Assembly: GCA_937958285.1 (NCBI GenBank)
Contig: CALFXQ010000035.1
Span: forward strand, 1 to 10,365
Origin: an uncultured Fusibacter sp.
GTDB taxonomy: Bacteria; Bacillota; Clostridia; Peptostreptococcales; Acidaminobacteraceae
Length of the DNA stretch: 10,365 bases
Direction: 5' to 3'
The stretch's first letter is position 1. The number at the start of each line of letters is the position of its first letter. The translations under genes were made by a program, and so were the position numbers. This document shows, piece by piece, positions 1 to 6,540 of this stretch. The notes under the pieces are model-generated. The model did no database searches and was not told the DNA's origin. It saw nothing but the letters and a program-made list of their open reading frames with translations.

Positions 1-61
1 GGCGCGACGCGATTGATCGACAGCCTTACCCTGAAAGTGTTCACCCAACTCATAAGATACC
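1..61 (+). other. Disrupted upstream part of ecfA1 (frame not continuous)
   Basis: This stretch should encode the Walker B/D-loop part of EcfA1, but no single frame is open into the intact part that follows. The frame of the downstream ORF has stops here (TGA at 14-16, TAA at 53-55). Frame 1 gives ATRLID near the start and TQLIRYL near the end, which resemble the expected D-E-A-T-x-x-x-D-P and the helix after it. Frame 3 gives PESV, resembling the G-R-E-x-V that should lie between them. The pattern suggests several small insertions or deletions at the sequence edge rather than one mutation. Sequencing or assembly error at a contig end is the simplest reading; real gene decay is possible but would be odd for this operon. 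Confidence 0.45.
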
Positions 62-352
62 TTGCTATCATTGAAAGGTGAAGGAATTACGCGCATTCTA
101 ATCACACACTTTATGGAAGAGGCAGTACTTGCAGACCGCGTTGTCGTTATGCACGAAGGAAGATATCTAATCAGTGGTGAACCTAAGTCTATTTTCAAAC
201 AAGCAGATTTAATGTTAAGCCACGCACTCGATGTACCCGAAGCCGTCAAAATCGCCCATATTCTCCGACAAAGTGGCATTAGCTTATCTGAGGATATACT
301 TGATAGAGAACAATTGGTAAAGGCAATATGTCAATACGCATCCGTCACTTAA
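62..352 (+). CDS. ecfA1: ECF transporter ATPase subunit EcfA1, C-terminal fragment
   Basis: C-terminal part of the first ATP-binding subunit of an energy-coupling factor (ECF) importer, which powers uptake of vitamins or transition metals on the inner face of the membrane. The readable part begins just before the switch histidine: residues GIT-x-x-LITHFMEEA match the H-loop region of EcfA1, followed by ADRVVVM, the GEPKSIF segment and the ECF-specific C-terminal domain ending in EDILDREQLVKAICQ. The open frame starts after a stop at 53-55, so the TTG at 62 is only where the frame opens, not a true start; the Walker A, Q-loop and signature lie outside the window. The gene overlaps ecfA2 by 25 bases, the usual tight coupling. 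Identity is secure from sequence and position; whether the gene is intact cannot be decided here. Confidence 0.8.
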   Translation: MLSLKGEGITRILITHFMEEAVLADRVVVMHEGRYLISGEPKSIFKQADLMLSHALDVPEAVKIAHILRQSGISLSEDILDREQLVKAICQYASVT

Positions 353-1188
353 ATCACGTCTACGACCCCGGAAGCCCCTACGAAACAAATGCGCTTATCG
401 ATATTAATCTCGATATTGCGAGGGGCGAGTTTATAGGCCTAATAGGTCATACCGGTTCAGGCAAAAGCACGTTAATACAACAACTTAACGGCCTTTTAAA
501 GCCACAAAGTGGGCAAATTGTAGTCAATGGCTACGATATTACTGCAAAGGGTATCAAATTGTCAGATATACGCAAGCGCGTGGGCATCGTCTTCCAGTAT
601 CCAGAGTATCAATTATTCGAAGAAACGGTGCTAAAAGACGTGGCTTATGGTCCTACAAATCTAGGTTTGGCCAAGGATGATGCGCTTCGAATAGCCCATG
701 AAGCTTTAGAATCAGTTGGATTCAACCCAGAAGAGATTGGCGGGATGTCTCCCTTTGAGCTGTCGGGTGGGCAAAAGAGACGCGTTGCCATTGCTGGGAT
801 TCTAGCGATGCAGCCCGAAGTCTTGATTCTCGATGAACCCACTGCTGGCTTGGATCCAAAATCGCGACGAGACTTGCTTGAACTTGTGGCAAAAGAGCAC
901 CGGGCTCACAAGAGGACTACTATTCTTGTAAGTCATTCCATGGAAGATGTGGCGCGTTATGTGGACCGCATTATTGTTATGGACTCGGGCATGATCAAGT
1001 TTTTCGATGTGCCTGCAGCGGTTTTTGAGCATGAAGCTACACTGAAAGCGCTGGGGCTAGATATACCTGAAGTTACTAAAATCATTAAAGCGCTGAATCG
1101 GAAGGGCTTTAATTTGCCAGAAGATATATATCACTACGAGGTGTTGGCGAAGCTATTGGTGGAGCGGCTTGGAGGTGACCCATGTTAA
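328..1188 (+). CDS. ecfA2: ECF transporter ATPase subunit EcfA2
   Basis: Second ATPase of the ECF importer; it pairs with EcfA1 and binds EcfT at the cytoplasmic membrane face. All ABC ATPase motifs are visible: Walker A GHTGSGKST at residues 40-48, Q-loop Q90 within VFQYPEYQLF, signature LSGGQKRR at 145-152, Walker B LILDEPT at 166-172 with catalytic E170, D-loop GLDP and switch H203. The C-terminal ~60 residues (DIPEVTKIIKALNRKG) are the EcfA dimerisation extension and echo the same segment of the upstream ecfA1 fragment. At 286 residues it has the family length. ATG 328 is chosen because it gives the standard N-terminus; its Shine-Dalgarno is weak (AAAGG), as expected for a gene coupled to the overlapping upstream one. 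Its stop overlaps the ecfT start by 7 bases. Confidence 0.96.
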   Translation: MSIRIRHLNHVYDPGSPYETNALIDINLDIARGEFIGLIGHTGSGKSTLIQQLNGLLKPQSGQIVVNGYDITAKGIKLSDIRKRVGIVFQYPEYQLFEETVLKDVAYGPTNLGLAKDDALRIAHEALESVGFNPEEIGGMSPFELSGGQKRRVAIAGILAMQPEVLILDEPTAGLDPKSRRDLLELVAKEHRAHKRTTILVSHSMEDVARYVDRIIVMDSGMIKFFDVPAAVFEHEATLKALGLDIPEVTKIIKALNRKGFNLPEDIYHYEVLAKLLVERLGGDPC

Positions 1189-2003
1189 GGGACATTACCA
1201 TTGGGCAGTATTATCCGACGAATAGCGTTGTGCATCAAATGGATGCGCGTTTTAAGATATTGGCGACCTTTGGCCTGTTAACACTTCTGTTTCTGGTTCA
1301 GTCGCTTGTTGCCTATGTGCCAATTGTAATCTTCTTGTTGGCACTGATCAAAATTACAGGTGTACCTCTCAAGTTTGTCTTGCGCGGATTAAAGCCGATT
1401 GTAATTATTATCTTACTGACGGTGAGCATCAATCTCTTTATGACGCCTGGTGTGACCCTCGTTAAGTTTTGGTTTTTGACCATATCTTATGAAGGCTTAA
1501 GACAAGCGGTTTTCATGGCATCTCGATTGATGTTGCTCATAATGGGCAGTTCTATGATGACCTTTACCACTTCGCCGATAGAGTTGACGGACGGTATTGA
1601 GCATTTGTTAAATCCCTTTAAGCGTATTGGTGTACCGGCTCATGAAATTGCCATGATGATGTCGATTGCCCTTCGATTTATTCCCACCCTGTTAGAAGAG
1701 ACGGATAAAATCATGAAAGCACAAATGGCGCGAGGTGCAGACTTCGAGACAGGCTCTCTTATTCACCGTGCAAAAAGCCTTGTGCCGATTTTAGTGCCAT
1801 TATTTATTAGTGCCTTTAGAAGGGCAGATGAGCTGGCCATGGCTATGGAGTCGCGTTGCTACCGAGGTGGAAACGAGCGAACACGCATGAAAAACTTGCA
1901 ATATACTGTGCGCGATGCATATGGGTTGCTCGCTATGGTCTTACTTATGTGCTCGGTGATAGGTGCCAACGTGATTATGGCAGGTTTTGGCTATGCGATA
2001 TAA
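1182..2003 (+). CDS. ecfT: ECF transporter transmembrane subunit EcfT
   Basis: Membrane scaffold of the ECF importer, linking the two ATPases to exchangeable substrate-binding S components. Hydrophobic segments lie around residues 26-58, 66-88, 108-130 and 245-270. The long amphipathic cytoplasmic region between them carries the coupling motifs: A-R-G at 183-185 (followed by ADF) and E-S-R at 223-225 within AMAMESRCYRGG. These fit into grooves of EcfA1 and EcfA2. The second motif is often A-R-G/S; E-S-R is a common variant in this family. Length 273 is typical. The start ATG 1182 has a good GGAGGTG site inside the end of ecfA2. No S-component gene is in the window, so the substrate cannot be named; this module usually serves several S components encoded elsewhere. 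Confidence 0.95.
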   Translation: MLRDITIGQYYPTNSVVHQMDARFKILATFGLLTLLFLVQSLVAYVPIVIFLLALIKITGVPLKFVLRGLKPIVIIILLTVSINLFMTPGVTLVKFWFLTISYEGLRQAVFMASRLMLLIMGSSMMTFTTSPIELTDGIEHLLNPFKRIGVPAHEIAMMMSIALRFIPTLLEETDKIMKAQMARGADFETGSLIHRAKSLVPILVPLFISAFRRADELAMAMESRCYRGGNERTRMKNLQYTVRDAYGLLAMVLLMCSVIGANVIMAGFGYAI

Positions 2004-2742
2004 GTGTCATATTGCTTATGACGGCAGTGCTTATTCCGGGTGGCAAAGACAGCCGAGGGTGCATACGGTGCAGGGTGCTATAGAAGATGCCCTTAAGGCG
2101 ATCTATCTAGAAAAGGTCACCATACACGGTGCATCGAGAACAGACAAAGGTGTACATGCAATAGATCAGGTTTTCCACTACGACACAGAAAAAGAGATTC
2201 CTCTAGAAAAGCTTATTAAGGTCATCAACAGGCAGTTGACTGACGATATTCAGCTCGTTAACATCGAGGAAGTTGAGGGTGACTTTCACAGTCGCTATTG
2301 CTGCAAAGGCAAGGAGTATCAATACCGTATCGAAACATCTAAAGAAGTAAATGTCTTTCAGTGGCGCTATGTGTATGCCTATCGCAAAACGCCAAATGTC
2401 GAATTAATGCGACAGGCTGCGCTTAAATTTATTGGAACGCACGACTTTAAAGCATTTATGGCATCTGGCAGCGATAAAGAAGAGACAAGGCGCACCATTT
2501 ATCACATTGACTTTCACTATGAAGACACCCAGTTGGTGATGAAAGTCAGAGGCAATGGTTTCTTATACAATATGGTTCGCATAATGGTCGGCGTATTTTT
2601 AGACATAAGTGAAGGCAAGTACAGTGAGGATATGGCATTCGAACGCTTTTGTGTTGGCGACCGAAAATTCTTTAAGAGAACGGCTCCCGCACAAGGTCTT
2701 TATCTCACAAAAACTTTCTATAGTTTAGAGGATAGTAATTGA
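1993..2742 (+). CDS. truA: tRNA pseudouridine(38-40) synthase TruA
   Basis: Converts uridines 38, 39 and 40 of the tRNA anticodon arm to pseudouridine. The N-terminal YDGSAYSGWQRQP is the family hallmark. The catalytic aspartate is D51 in the SRTDKGVHA motif; many members have G-R-T-D here, so the serine is a mild variant. RGNGFLYNMVRIMVG near residues 187-201 is the conserved C-terminal element that contacts RNA, and D(F)KAF at about 153-156 is also typical. ATG 1993 gives the standard MRYK start and 249 residues; a TTG at 1987 would only add two residues. It overlaps the ecfT stop by 11 bases, so it is probably translated from the ecf transcript. The next promoter's -35 box covers its stop codon. 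Confidence 0.95.
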   Translation: MRYKCHIAYDGSAYSGWQRQPRVHTVQGAIEDALKAIYLEKVTIHGASRTDKGVHAIDQVFHYDTEKEIPLEKLIKVINRQLTDDIQLVNIEEVEGDFHSRYCCKGKEYQYRIETSKEVNVFQWRYVYAYRKTPNVELMRQAALKFIGTHDFKAFMASGSDKEETRRTIYHIDFHYEDTQLVMKVRGNGFLYNMVRIMVGVFLDISEGKYSEDMAFERFCVGDRKFFKRTAPAQGLYLTKTFYSLEDSN

Positions 2743-2767
2743 CTTTTAATATAGACCGTATTATAAT
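2739..2767 (+). promoter_or_regulatory. Sigma-A-type promoter for rplM-rpsI
   Basis: TTGACT at 2739-2744, exactly 17 bases of spacer, then TATAAT at 2762-2767. This is near-consensus (11 of 12 positions) and is placed about 95 bases before rplM. The -35 box overlaps the last codons of truA. It gives the ribosomal protein pair its own strong transcription in addition to any read-through from the ecf operon. Confidence 0.85.
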
Positions 2768-2774
2768 GTATTGT

Positions 2775-2850
2775 GTTCTGTGTATATTTGAAATTGTTTA
2801 TTCAAACCCTGCCCCGGGTTGAAATAGAGAAACGGTGAAATCTTAATATT
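2775..2850 (+). promoter_or_regulatory. Structured 5' leader of rplM, possible L13 autoregulatory leader
   Basis: The untranslated leader contains two adjacent inverted repeats: TTTGAA (2787-2792) with TTCAAA (2801-2806), and AACCC (2805-2809) with GGGTT (2816-2820). They share bases 2805-2806, so the two hairpins compete at their junction or stack tightly. Ribosomal protein leaders that bind L13 are known upstream of rplM in Bacillota, so an autoregulatory site is plausible. I cannot match the known consensus by eye, so the function is inference from position and pairing only. Confidence 0.35.
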
Positions 2851-2862
2851 AGGAGGAAAACG

Positions 2863-3291
2863 ATGAAGTCGTTCAATCAAAAACCACTTGAAGTGGATAG
2901 AAAATGGTACGTTGTCGATGCAGACGGTCAAACACTTGGTCGCTTGGCATCACAAGTTGCTACTGTTCTAAGAGGTAAACATAAGCCAACTTTCACACCT
3001 AGCGTAGACTGTGGTGATTTTATTGTCATCATCAATGCAGATAAAGTTGTGTTAACAGGTAAGAAATTAGATCAAAAGCGTTACAGATGGCACACTGGTT
3101 ATGTAGGCCACTTACGCGAAAGAACTGCGCGTCAAATGATGGACACTAAACCAGAAGAAGTTGTACGCTTGGCTGTTAAAGGGATGCTTCCAAAGAACTC
3201 ATTGGGCCGCCAAATGATTACTAAATTAAAGGTCTATGCAGGTCCAGAGCACGTTCACGCGGCTCAGCAACCAGAAGCGCTGAAATTTTAA
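2863..3291 (+). CDS. rplM: 50S ribosomal protein L13
   Basis: Large-subunit ribosomal protein, an early assembly protein that binds 23S rRNA. The sequence carries the family pattern throughout: W-x-x-x-D-A-x-x-x-x-LGRLAS at residues 15-30, LRGKHKPTFTPSVDCGD around 37-53, VLTGKK near 63-68, HTGYVGH around 77-83 and the C-terminal signature AVKGMLPKN followed by LGR. The 142-residue length is standard. AGGAGG at 2851-2856 sits seven bases before ATG 2863, an ideal site. The gene is followed after 19 bases by rpsI, the conserved L13-S9 pair. Confidence 0.98.
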   Translation: MKSFNQKPLEVDRKWYVVDADGQTLGRLASQVATVLRGKHKPTFTPSVDCGDFIVIINADKVVLTGKKLDQKRYRWHTGYVGHLRERTARQMMDTKPEEVVRLAVKGMLPKNSLGRQMITKLKVYAGPEHVHAAQQPEALKF

Positions 3292-3310
3292 TCGTTAGGG
3301 AGGGAATTCC

Positions 3311-3700
3311 ATGGCTGTCCAATATCAAGGTACTGGTAGAAGAAAAAAATCTATCGCACGTGTTAGACTTGTTCCAGGCACAGGCGTAGTCACAATTAAT
3401 CAACGTCCTTTAGAGGAATACTTTGGCTACGAGCTTTTAATTAGAGAAGTAAGAAGACCTTTAGCGCTTGTTGGCGTAGAAGGCAAATACGACGTAATTG
3501 TCACTGTAAACGGCGGCGGCTTTACTGGCCAGGCCGGTGCAATTCGTCATGGTATCTCACGTGCGCTTCTTAAAGTTGAAGATACGTTTAGATCACCTCT
3601 TAAGGCTGAAGGCTTCCTCACACGCGATTCGCGCATGAAGGAAAGAAAGAAATACGGTCTTAAAGCGGCGAGAAGATCACCACAGTTTTCTAAGAGATAA
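3311..3700 (+). CDS. rpsI: 30S ribosomal protein S9
   Basis: Small-subunit ribosomal protein whose basic C-terminal tail reaches the P-site tRNA. GTGRRKKSIARVR at residues 7-19, the central NGGGFTGQAGAIRHGI segment and the terminal SPQFSKR are diagnostic; the ending S-K-R is the invariant tail. It has 129 residues, as expected. The start ATG 3311 follows AGGGAGGG at a good distance. It is co-transcribed with rplM from the promoter at 2739-2767, and transcription ends at the hairpin directly downstream. Confidence 0.98.
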   Translation: MAVQYQGTGRRKKSIARVRLVPGTGVVTINQRPLEEYFGYELLIREVRRPLALVGVEGKYDVIVTVNGGGFTGQAGAIRHGISRALLKVEDTFRSPLKAEGFLTRDSRMKERKKYGLKAARRSPQFSKR

Positions 3701-3711
3701 TATGTTTTATC

Positions 3712-3744
3712 AGAAGCACCCTTTGCAGGTGCTTCTTTCTTTTT
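3712..3744 (+). terminator. Intrinsic terminator after rpsI
   Basis: A perfect 9-bp stem, AGAAGCACC (3712-3720) with GGTGCTTCT (3728-3736), a 7-base loop and then the T-rich run TTCTTTTT. It starts 12 bases after the rpsI stop, so it closes the ribosomal protein operon. Confidence 0.92.
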
Positions 3745-3752
3745 GTGGCGAT

Positions 3753-3797
3753 GTGACTGTGGTATAATATTGTCACTAGAAAAAGCGAGGTGTCACT
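3753..3797 (+). promoter_or_regulatory. Extended -10 promoter with flanking TGTCAC repeats
   Basis: TGG followed by TATAAT (3763-3768) forms an extended -10 element; no good -35 box stands at the right distance, which is usual for extended -10 promoters. GTGAC (3753-3757) and GTCAC (3772-3776) form an inverted repeat around the -10 box, and TGTCACT occurs again at 3791-3797, 20 bases after its first copy at 3771-3777. The promoter call is good; a regulator binding these repeats is only a suggestion. It drives the AMMECR1 fusion gene and perhaps the three genes after it. Confidence 0.65.
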
Positions 3798-3799
3798 CA

Positions 3800-5227
3800 A
3801 TGGGACGTTTAATAAAAAGCTATCTTATGCCGCATCCTCCGATTGTGATTCCAGAGGTTGGACTGGGCTCTCACTCACGATGTATAAGCACATATAATGC
3901 AATGGAAGCCGTTGCATCCGAAATCGCGCAGTTGAGGCCGAGGCGCATCATCGTTATTTCACCGCACGGTACGGTGTTTTCTGATGGCATGGCTGTATTA
4001 TACAATGAGCATCTTCATGGTAATCTCAAAGATTTTGGACATCCCCATATCGCGCTTTCTTATCGCAATGATCGCGCTTTTGTCGATCAGCTCGTCTACT
4101 TCGCAGGTCAAGAAGATATCGTACTTGCAAAAATCGACGAGCCCTTTGCCACATCCATCGATGTGCCAGACACTTTAGATCACGGTGCACTGGTGCCACT
4201 TTGGTTTATAAACAAAGCTGGAGCAGAAGTAGATATTGTGCACATCACGTATGGCCTATTGGCGATATCGACCCTATATCAATTTGGGACCATCTTAAAG
4301 CAAGTCGTAAAAAAAGCCTCCGGAGATAGTGTGATTATTGCCAGTGGCGACTTATCTCATGCTTTGCAAGATCTCGGACCCTATGCATTCCATCCGGCTG
4401 CAGAGGCCTTTGATCAGATGGTACTGTCGACTTTTGAGTCGGGAGATCCCATGCCGCTCCTAACGTATCCTCAAAAGCGCAGAGAAGTGGCGAAAGAATG
4501 TGGTTTTCGTTCACTTGCCATCGCTTGGGGTGCATTCGACAGAAAGATGGTCAGTGCACATACCTATAGTTACGAATCGCCCTTTGGCGTGGGATACATG
4601 GTGGCGAGTCTCAGTGAAAAAGATGGGATTCGACAAAGTTTCGTCGATCCTCTAAAGACATACGAATCAAATGCTTACCTCAAGTATTTGAGCACAGAAG
4701 ATGATTACGTTAAACTCGCTAGACGTGTGATAGAACATCGGGTGAAAACAGGAGAGCGGCTGGAGTTAAGTGAACTGAGCGAACATGAGGTTTACAATAT
4801 TGAGTCGGGGTCAAAAGGGTGCTTTGTATCGATAAAAAACGCCTCGGGTTTGAGGGGGTGCATTGGCACCATATATCCTACGAGATCTCATTTAGTAGAT
4901 GAAATTATTGATAACGCGATTAAGGCGGCTACAGAAGATCCGCGCTTCGACGAAATAGAAGAAGATGAGCTCGAGGGGTTGATAATCTCTGTCGATGTAT
5001 TGATGGCGCCTGAGCGGGTTGTCGATCAGTCCCATTTAAATCCACATACCTATGGCGTGATTGTCACGGCAGGCGTTAAAAAAGGACTGTTGCTACCTGA
5101 TTTAGAAGGGGTCGACACGGTCGAGGAGCAACTTAGAATTGCCAAGTCTAAAGCGGGAATCAAAGATGAACCCTATGTGCTAGATCGCTTTGAGGTCGTT
5201 CGCCACGAGGGCGATTGGCATGAGTAA
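3800..5227 (+). CDS. LigB-like dioxygenase / AMMECR1 domain fusion (AmmeMemoRadiSam system protein A type)
   Basis: Two-domain protein of 475 residues. The N-terminal part (about 1-275) is a class III extradiol dioxygenase (LigB-like, Memo-related) fold. Candidate metal ligands are H12 in MPHPPIVIP, H56 in ISPHG and E233 in AKECGFR, with H187 in SGDLSH as the likely catalytic base, by analogy with LigB; another histidine is H128 in DHGALVP. The C-terminal part (about 297-470) is an AMMECR1 domain with its hallmark LRGCIG at 351-356 and DPRF motif. Such fusions are found with a radical SAM enzyme in the AmmeMemoRadiSam set, whose biochemical role is not established. No radical SAM gene is adjacent here. 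ATG 3800 is chosen over the in-frame TTG at 3743 because it follows AGGTG and starts directly at the domain; 3743 lies in the terminator and upstream of the promoter. The stop overlaps the next gene by 8 bases. Confidence 0.9.
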   Translation: MGRLIKSYLMPHPPIVIPEVGLGSHSRCISTYNAMEAVASEIAQLRPRRIIVISPHGTVFSDGMAVLYNEHLHGNLKDFGHPHIALSYRNDRAFVDQLVYFAGQEDIVLAKIDEPFATSIDVPDTLDHGALVPLWFINKAGAEVDIVHITYGLLAISTLYQFGTILKQVVKKASGDSVIIASGDLSHALQDLGPYAFHPAAEAFDQMVLSTFESGDPMPLLTYPQKRREVAKECGFRSLAIAWGAFDRKMVSAHTYSYESPFGVGYMVASLSEKDGIRQSFVDPLKTYESNAYLKYLSTEDDYVKLARRVIEHRVKTGERLELSELSEHEVYNIESGSKGCFVSIKNASGLRGCIGTIYPTRSHLVDEIIDNAIKAATEDPRFDEIEEDELEGLIISVDVLMAPERVVDQSHLNPHTYGVIVTAGVKKGLLLPDLEGVDTVEEQLRIAKSKAGIKDEPYVLDRFEVVRHEGDWHE

Positions 5228-5441
5228 GCAGTATCGTCAACTTGTCGCTGCATTGATGGCGATGGTAGTTGGCATGGGGCTCCTTTGGTTTGGTTTTTTT
5301 GGCATTGTAGACATGAAGCCTGATTCGGGCCTAAGCGATGAACAAGTACTAGATAGAGCGAGAGAACTGGGTTGGGCACCAATAAAAGAAATACTCGAAA
5401 CACAGACAACAACAGGTGCGCAAACATCACCAAATGATTGA
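5220..5441 (+). CDS. Small single-span membrane protein, function unknown
   Basis: A 73-residue protein starting MSKQYRQLVAAL. One hydrophobic helix spans roughly residues 8-29 (LVAALMAMVVGMGLLWFGFFGIV); with the positive N-terminus inside, the remaining ~44 residues should lie outside the membrane. This tail contains SDEQVLDRARELGW, which resembles the D-E-x-I-x-x-R-A-R-E-L-G-M motif seen in short Bacillota membrane proteins sometimes named as MltG-like, and it ends in a polar T/Q-rich stretch. I do not assign a function. ATG 5220 overlaps the end of the AMMECR1 gene by 8 bases with GAGGG upstream, so the two are probably translationally coupled. In-frame extension further upstream is possible but unsupported by a ribosome site. 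Confidence 0.8.
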   Translation: MSKQYRQLVAALMAMVVGMGLLWFGFFGIVDMKPDSGLSDEQVLDRARELGWAPIKEILETQTTTGAQTSPND

Positions 5442-5485
5442 AGCACTTTTTATCGGGTAAGGATTTAAAAAATAGGAGGCTTATT

Positions 5486-5893
5486 ATGGAAAAAACCCTC
5501 GTGCTTATTAAACCCGATGCCGTTGAAAAGAAATTTGTAGGTGAAATCATCGCATTCTACGAGCGCAATGGACTTCAAATACAAGAAATGAAATGGATGT
5601 ACGCCTCAGAGCCACTTTTGAGGAGGCATTACGAAGAACATGTGAGTAGAGATTTTTATCCCGAGTTGCAGGCTTTTATGCTAAGTGGGCCCATAGTGGC
5701 GATTTGCTTTAAAGGGGAAGAGGCAATAGAGGCCGTTAGGGATATGAATGGTTCTACTAACCCAGCAAAGGCGAGATATGGTACTATAAGGCACATGTTT
5801 GGCGAAAGTGTTCAGCGCAATGCGGTACACGGCTCCGCAGACAAGGAGCAAGCGGCGCGCGAAGTTGAACTTTGGTTTGGAGAGACTCATTAG
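5486..5893 (+). CDS. ndk: Nucleoside diphosphate kinase
   Basis: Transfers the terminal phosphate of ATP to other nucleoside diphosphates through a phosphohistidine intermediate, in the cytoplasm. EKTLVLIKPDAV at residues 2-13 (nucleotide-contacting K9), the SGP motif at 67-69, STNPAKA around 90-96, GTIR at 99-102 and the catalytic H115 in RNAVHGS identify it. At 135 residues it is near the family length. Two places differ from the norm: P-G-T-I-R-x-D-F is here Y-G-T-I-R-H-M-F, and H-G-S-D-S is H-G-S-A-D. The core catalytic residues K9, R102, N112 and H115 remain, so activity is expected. ATG 5486 is chosen for its TAGGAGG site; an in-frame ATG at 5438 would add 16 unrelated residues and overlap the upstream gene. 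No clear promoter precedes it. Confidence 0.94.
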   Translation: MEKTLVLIKPDAVEKKFVGEIIAFYERNGLQIQEMKWMYASEPLLRRHYEEHVSRDFYPELQAFMLSGPIVAICFKGEEAIEAVRDMNGSTNPAKARYGTIRHMFGESVQRNAVHGSADKEQAAREVELWFGETH

Positions 5894-5931
5894 TTAACTG
5901 TAATATTCAAAAAATGAGAAAGGGAATGCCT

Positions 5932-6540
5932 TTGGAACATTATTTTTCTGCACAGTCAAAAACAAGTCATGATCTTAAAGAGATGCATGCAACGATTAAT
6001 AACATTGAGCTCAAGTTCTTTACAAGTAATGCGGTGTTTTCAAAACAACAAGTAGATTATGGCTCTCAAGTGCTCATCGAATCGATACTAGCAAATGAAC
6101 ATCCCTTTTCAGGCAAACTCTTAGATGTTGGGTGTGGCTATGGCACCTTGGGGCTATTCTTTGCAAAAGCATACCCCGATCTCATTTGTCATTTAGTCGA
6201 TGTGAACGAACGTGCCCTAGATTTGTCAAGGCGCAATGCACAGGTAAATCAACTGTCAGACCGGGTGCACATCTGGCTTTCAGATCAGCTGTCGGCAGTA
6301 ACAGAAACCTATCAGGTGGTAGTTACTAATCCGCCAATCCGCGCGGGCAAGTCAGTGGTGCATGGCATATACGAAGGTGCCTACCGCGTGTTAGAACCAG
6401 GTGGTAGACTCTATATTGTCATTCAAAAGAAGCAAGGTGCTCCAAGCTCGAAAGCGGCATTAGAAGCTCTATTTGGCAGTTGTAGAGTAGTCAACAAACA
6501 ATCGGGTTACCACATACTATGTGCAACAAAAGGGGCTTAA
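5932..6540 (+). CDS. Class I SAM-dependent methyltransferase, RsmC/YbxB-like
   Basis: Predicted N-methyltransferase of the small RsmC-like family (Bacillus YbxB type), which resembles the 16S rRNA guanine-N2 methyltransferases. The N-terminus EHYFS, the FFTSNAVFSKQQVDYGS segment at 29-45, motif I LDVGCGYG at 64-71, acidic D90 after strand 2 and the catalytic NPPI at 133-136 all fit. NPP(Y/F/I) indicates methylation of an exocyclic amine on a base. The start is ambiguous: TTG 5932 gives MEHYFS and 202 residues, the family's usual N-terminus, and has AAAGGG seven bases upstream; ATG 5926 is too close to that site and ATG 5914 has none. The true substrate is not known from sequence. A short terminator overlaps its stop codon. 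Confidence 0.87.
   Translation: MEHYFSAQSKTSHDLKEMHATINNIELKFFTSNAVFSKQQVDYGSQVLIESILANEHPFSGKLLDVGCGYGTLGLFFAKAYPDLICHLVDVNERALDLSRRNAQVNQLSDRVHIWLSDQLSAVTETYQVVVTNPPIRAGKSVVHGIYEGAYRVLEPGGRLYIVIQKKQGAPSSKAALEALFGSCRVVNKQSGYHILCATKGA

Noticed and set aside
645..1032. Two minus-strand open frames inside ecfA2
   Set aside because: They are antisense to conserved ABC ATPase motifs and have no ribosome site or recognisable product.
3743..3799. In-frame upstream extension of the LigB/AMMECR1 gene from TTG 3743
   Set aside because: It begins within the rpsI terminator T-run and upstream of the -10 box, so it would not be on the transcript; ATG 3800 has a ribosome site and starts at the domain.
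5438..5485. In-frame upstream ATG for ndk at 5438
   Set aside because: It would add 16 residues not found in the family and ignore the ideal TAGGAGG site before ATG 5486.
5173..5550. 125-codon open frame on the minus strand
   Set aside because: It lies opposite the end of the AMMECR1 gene, the small membrane protein and the start of ndk, has no ribosome site and encodes a low-complexity Ser/Leu-rich sequence without family features.
5892..5899. AGTTAACT palindrome after ndk
   Set aside because: Eight bases with no T-run, promoter element or second copy nearby; too short to interpret.
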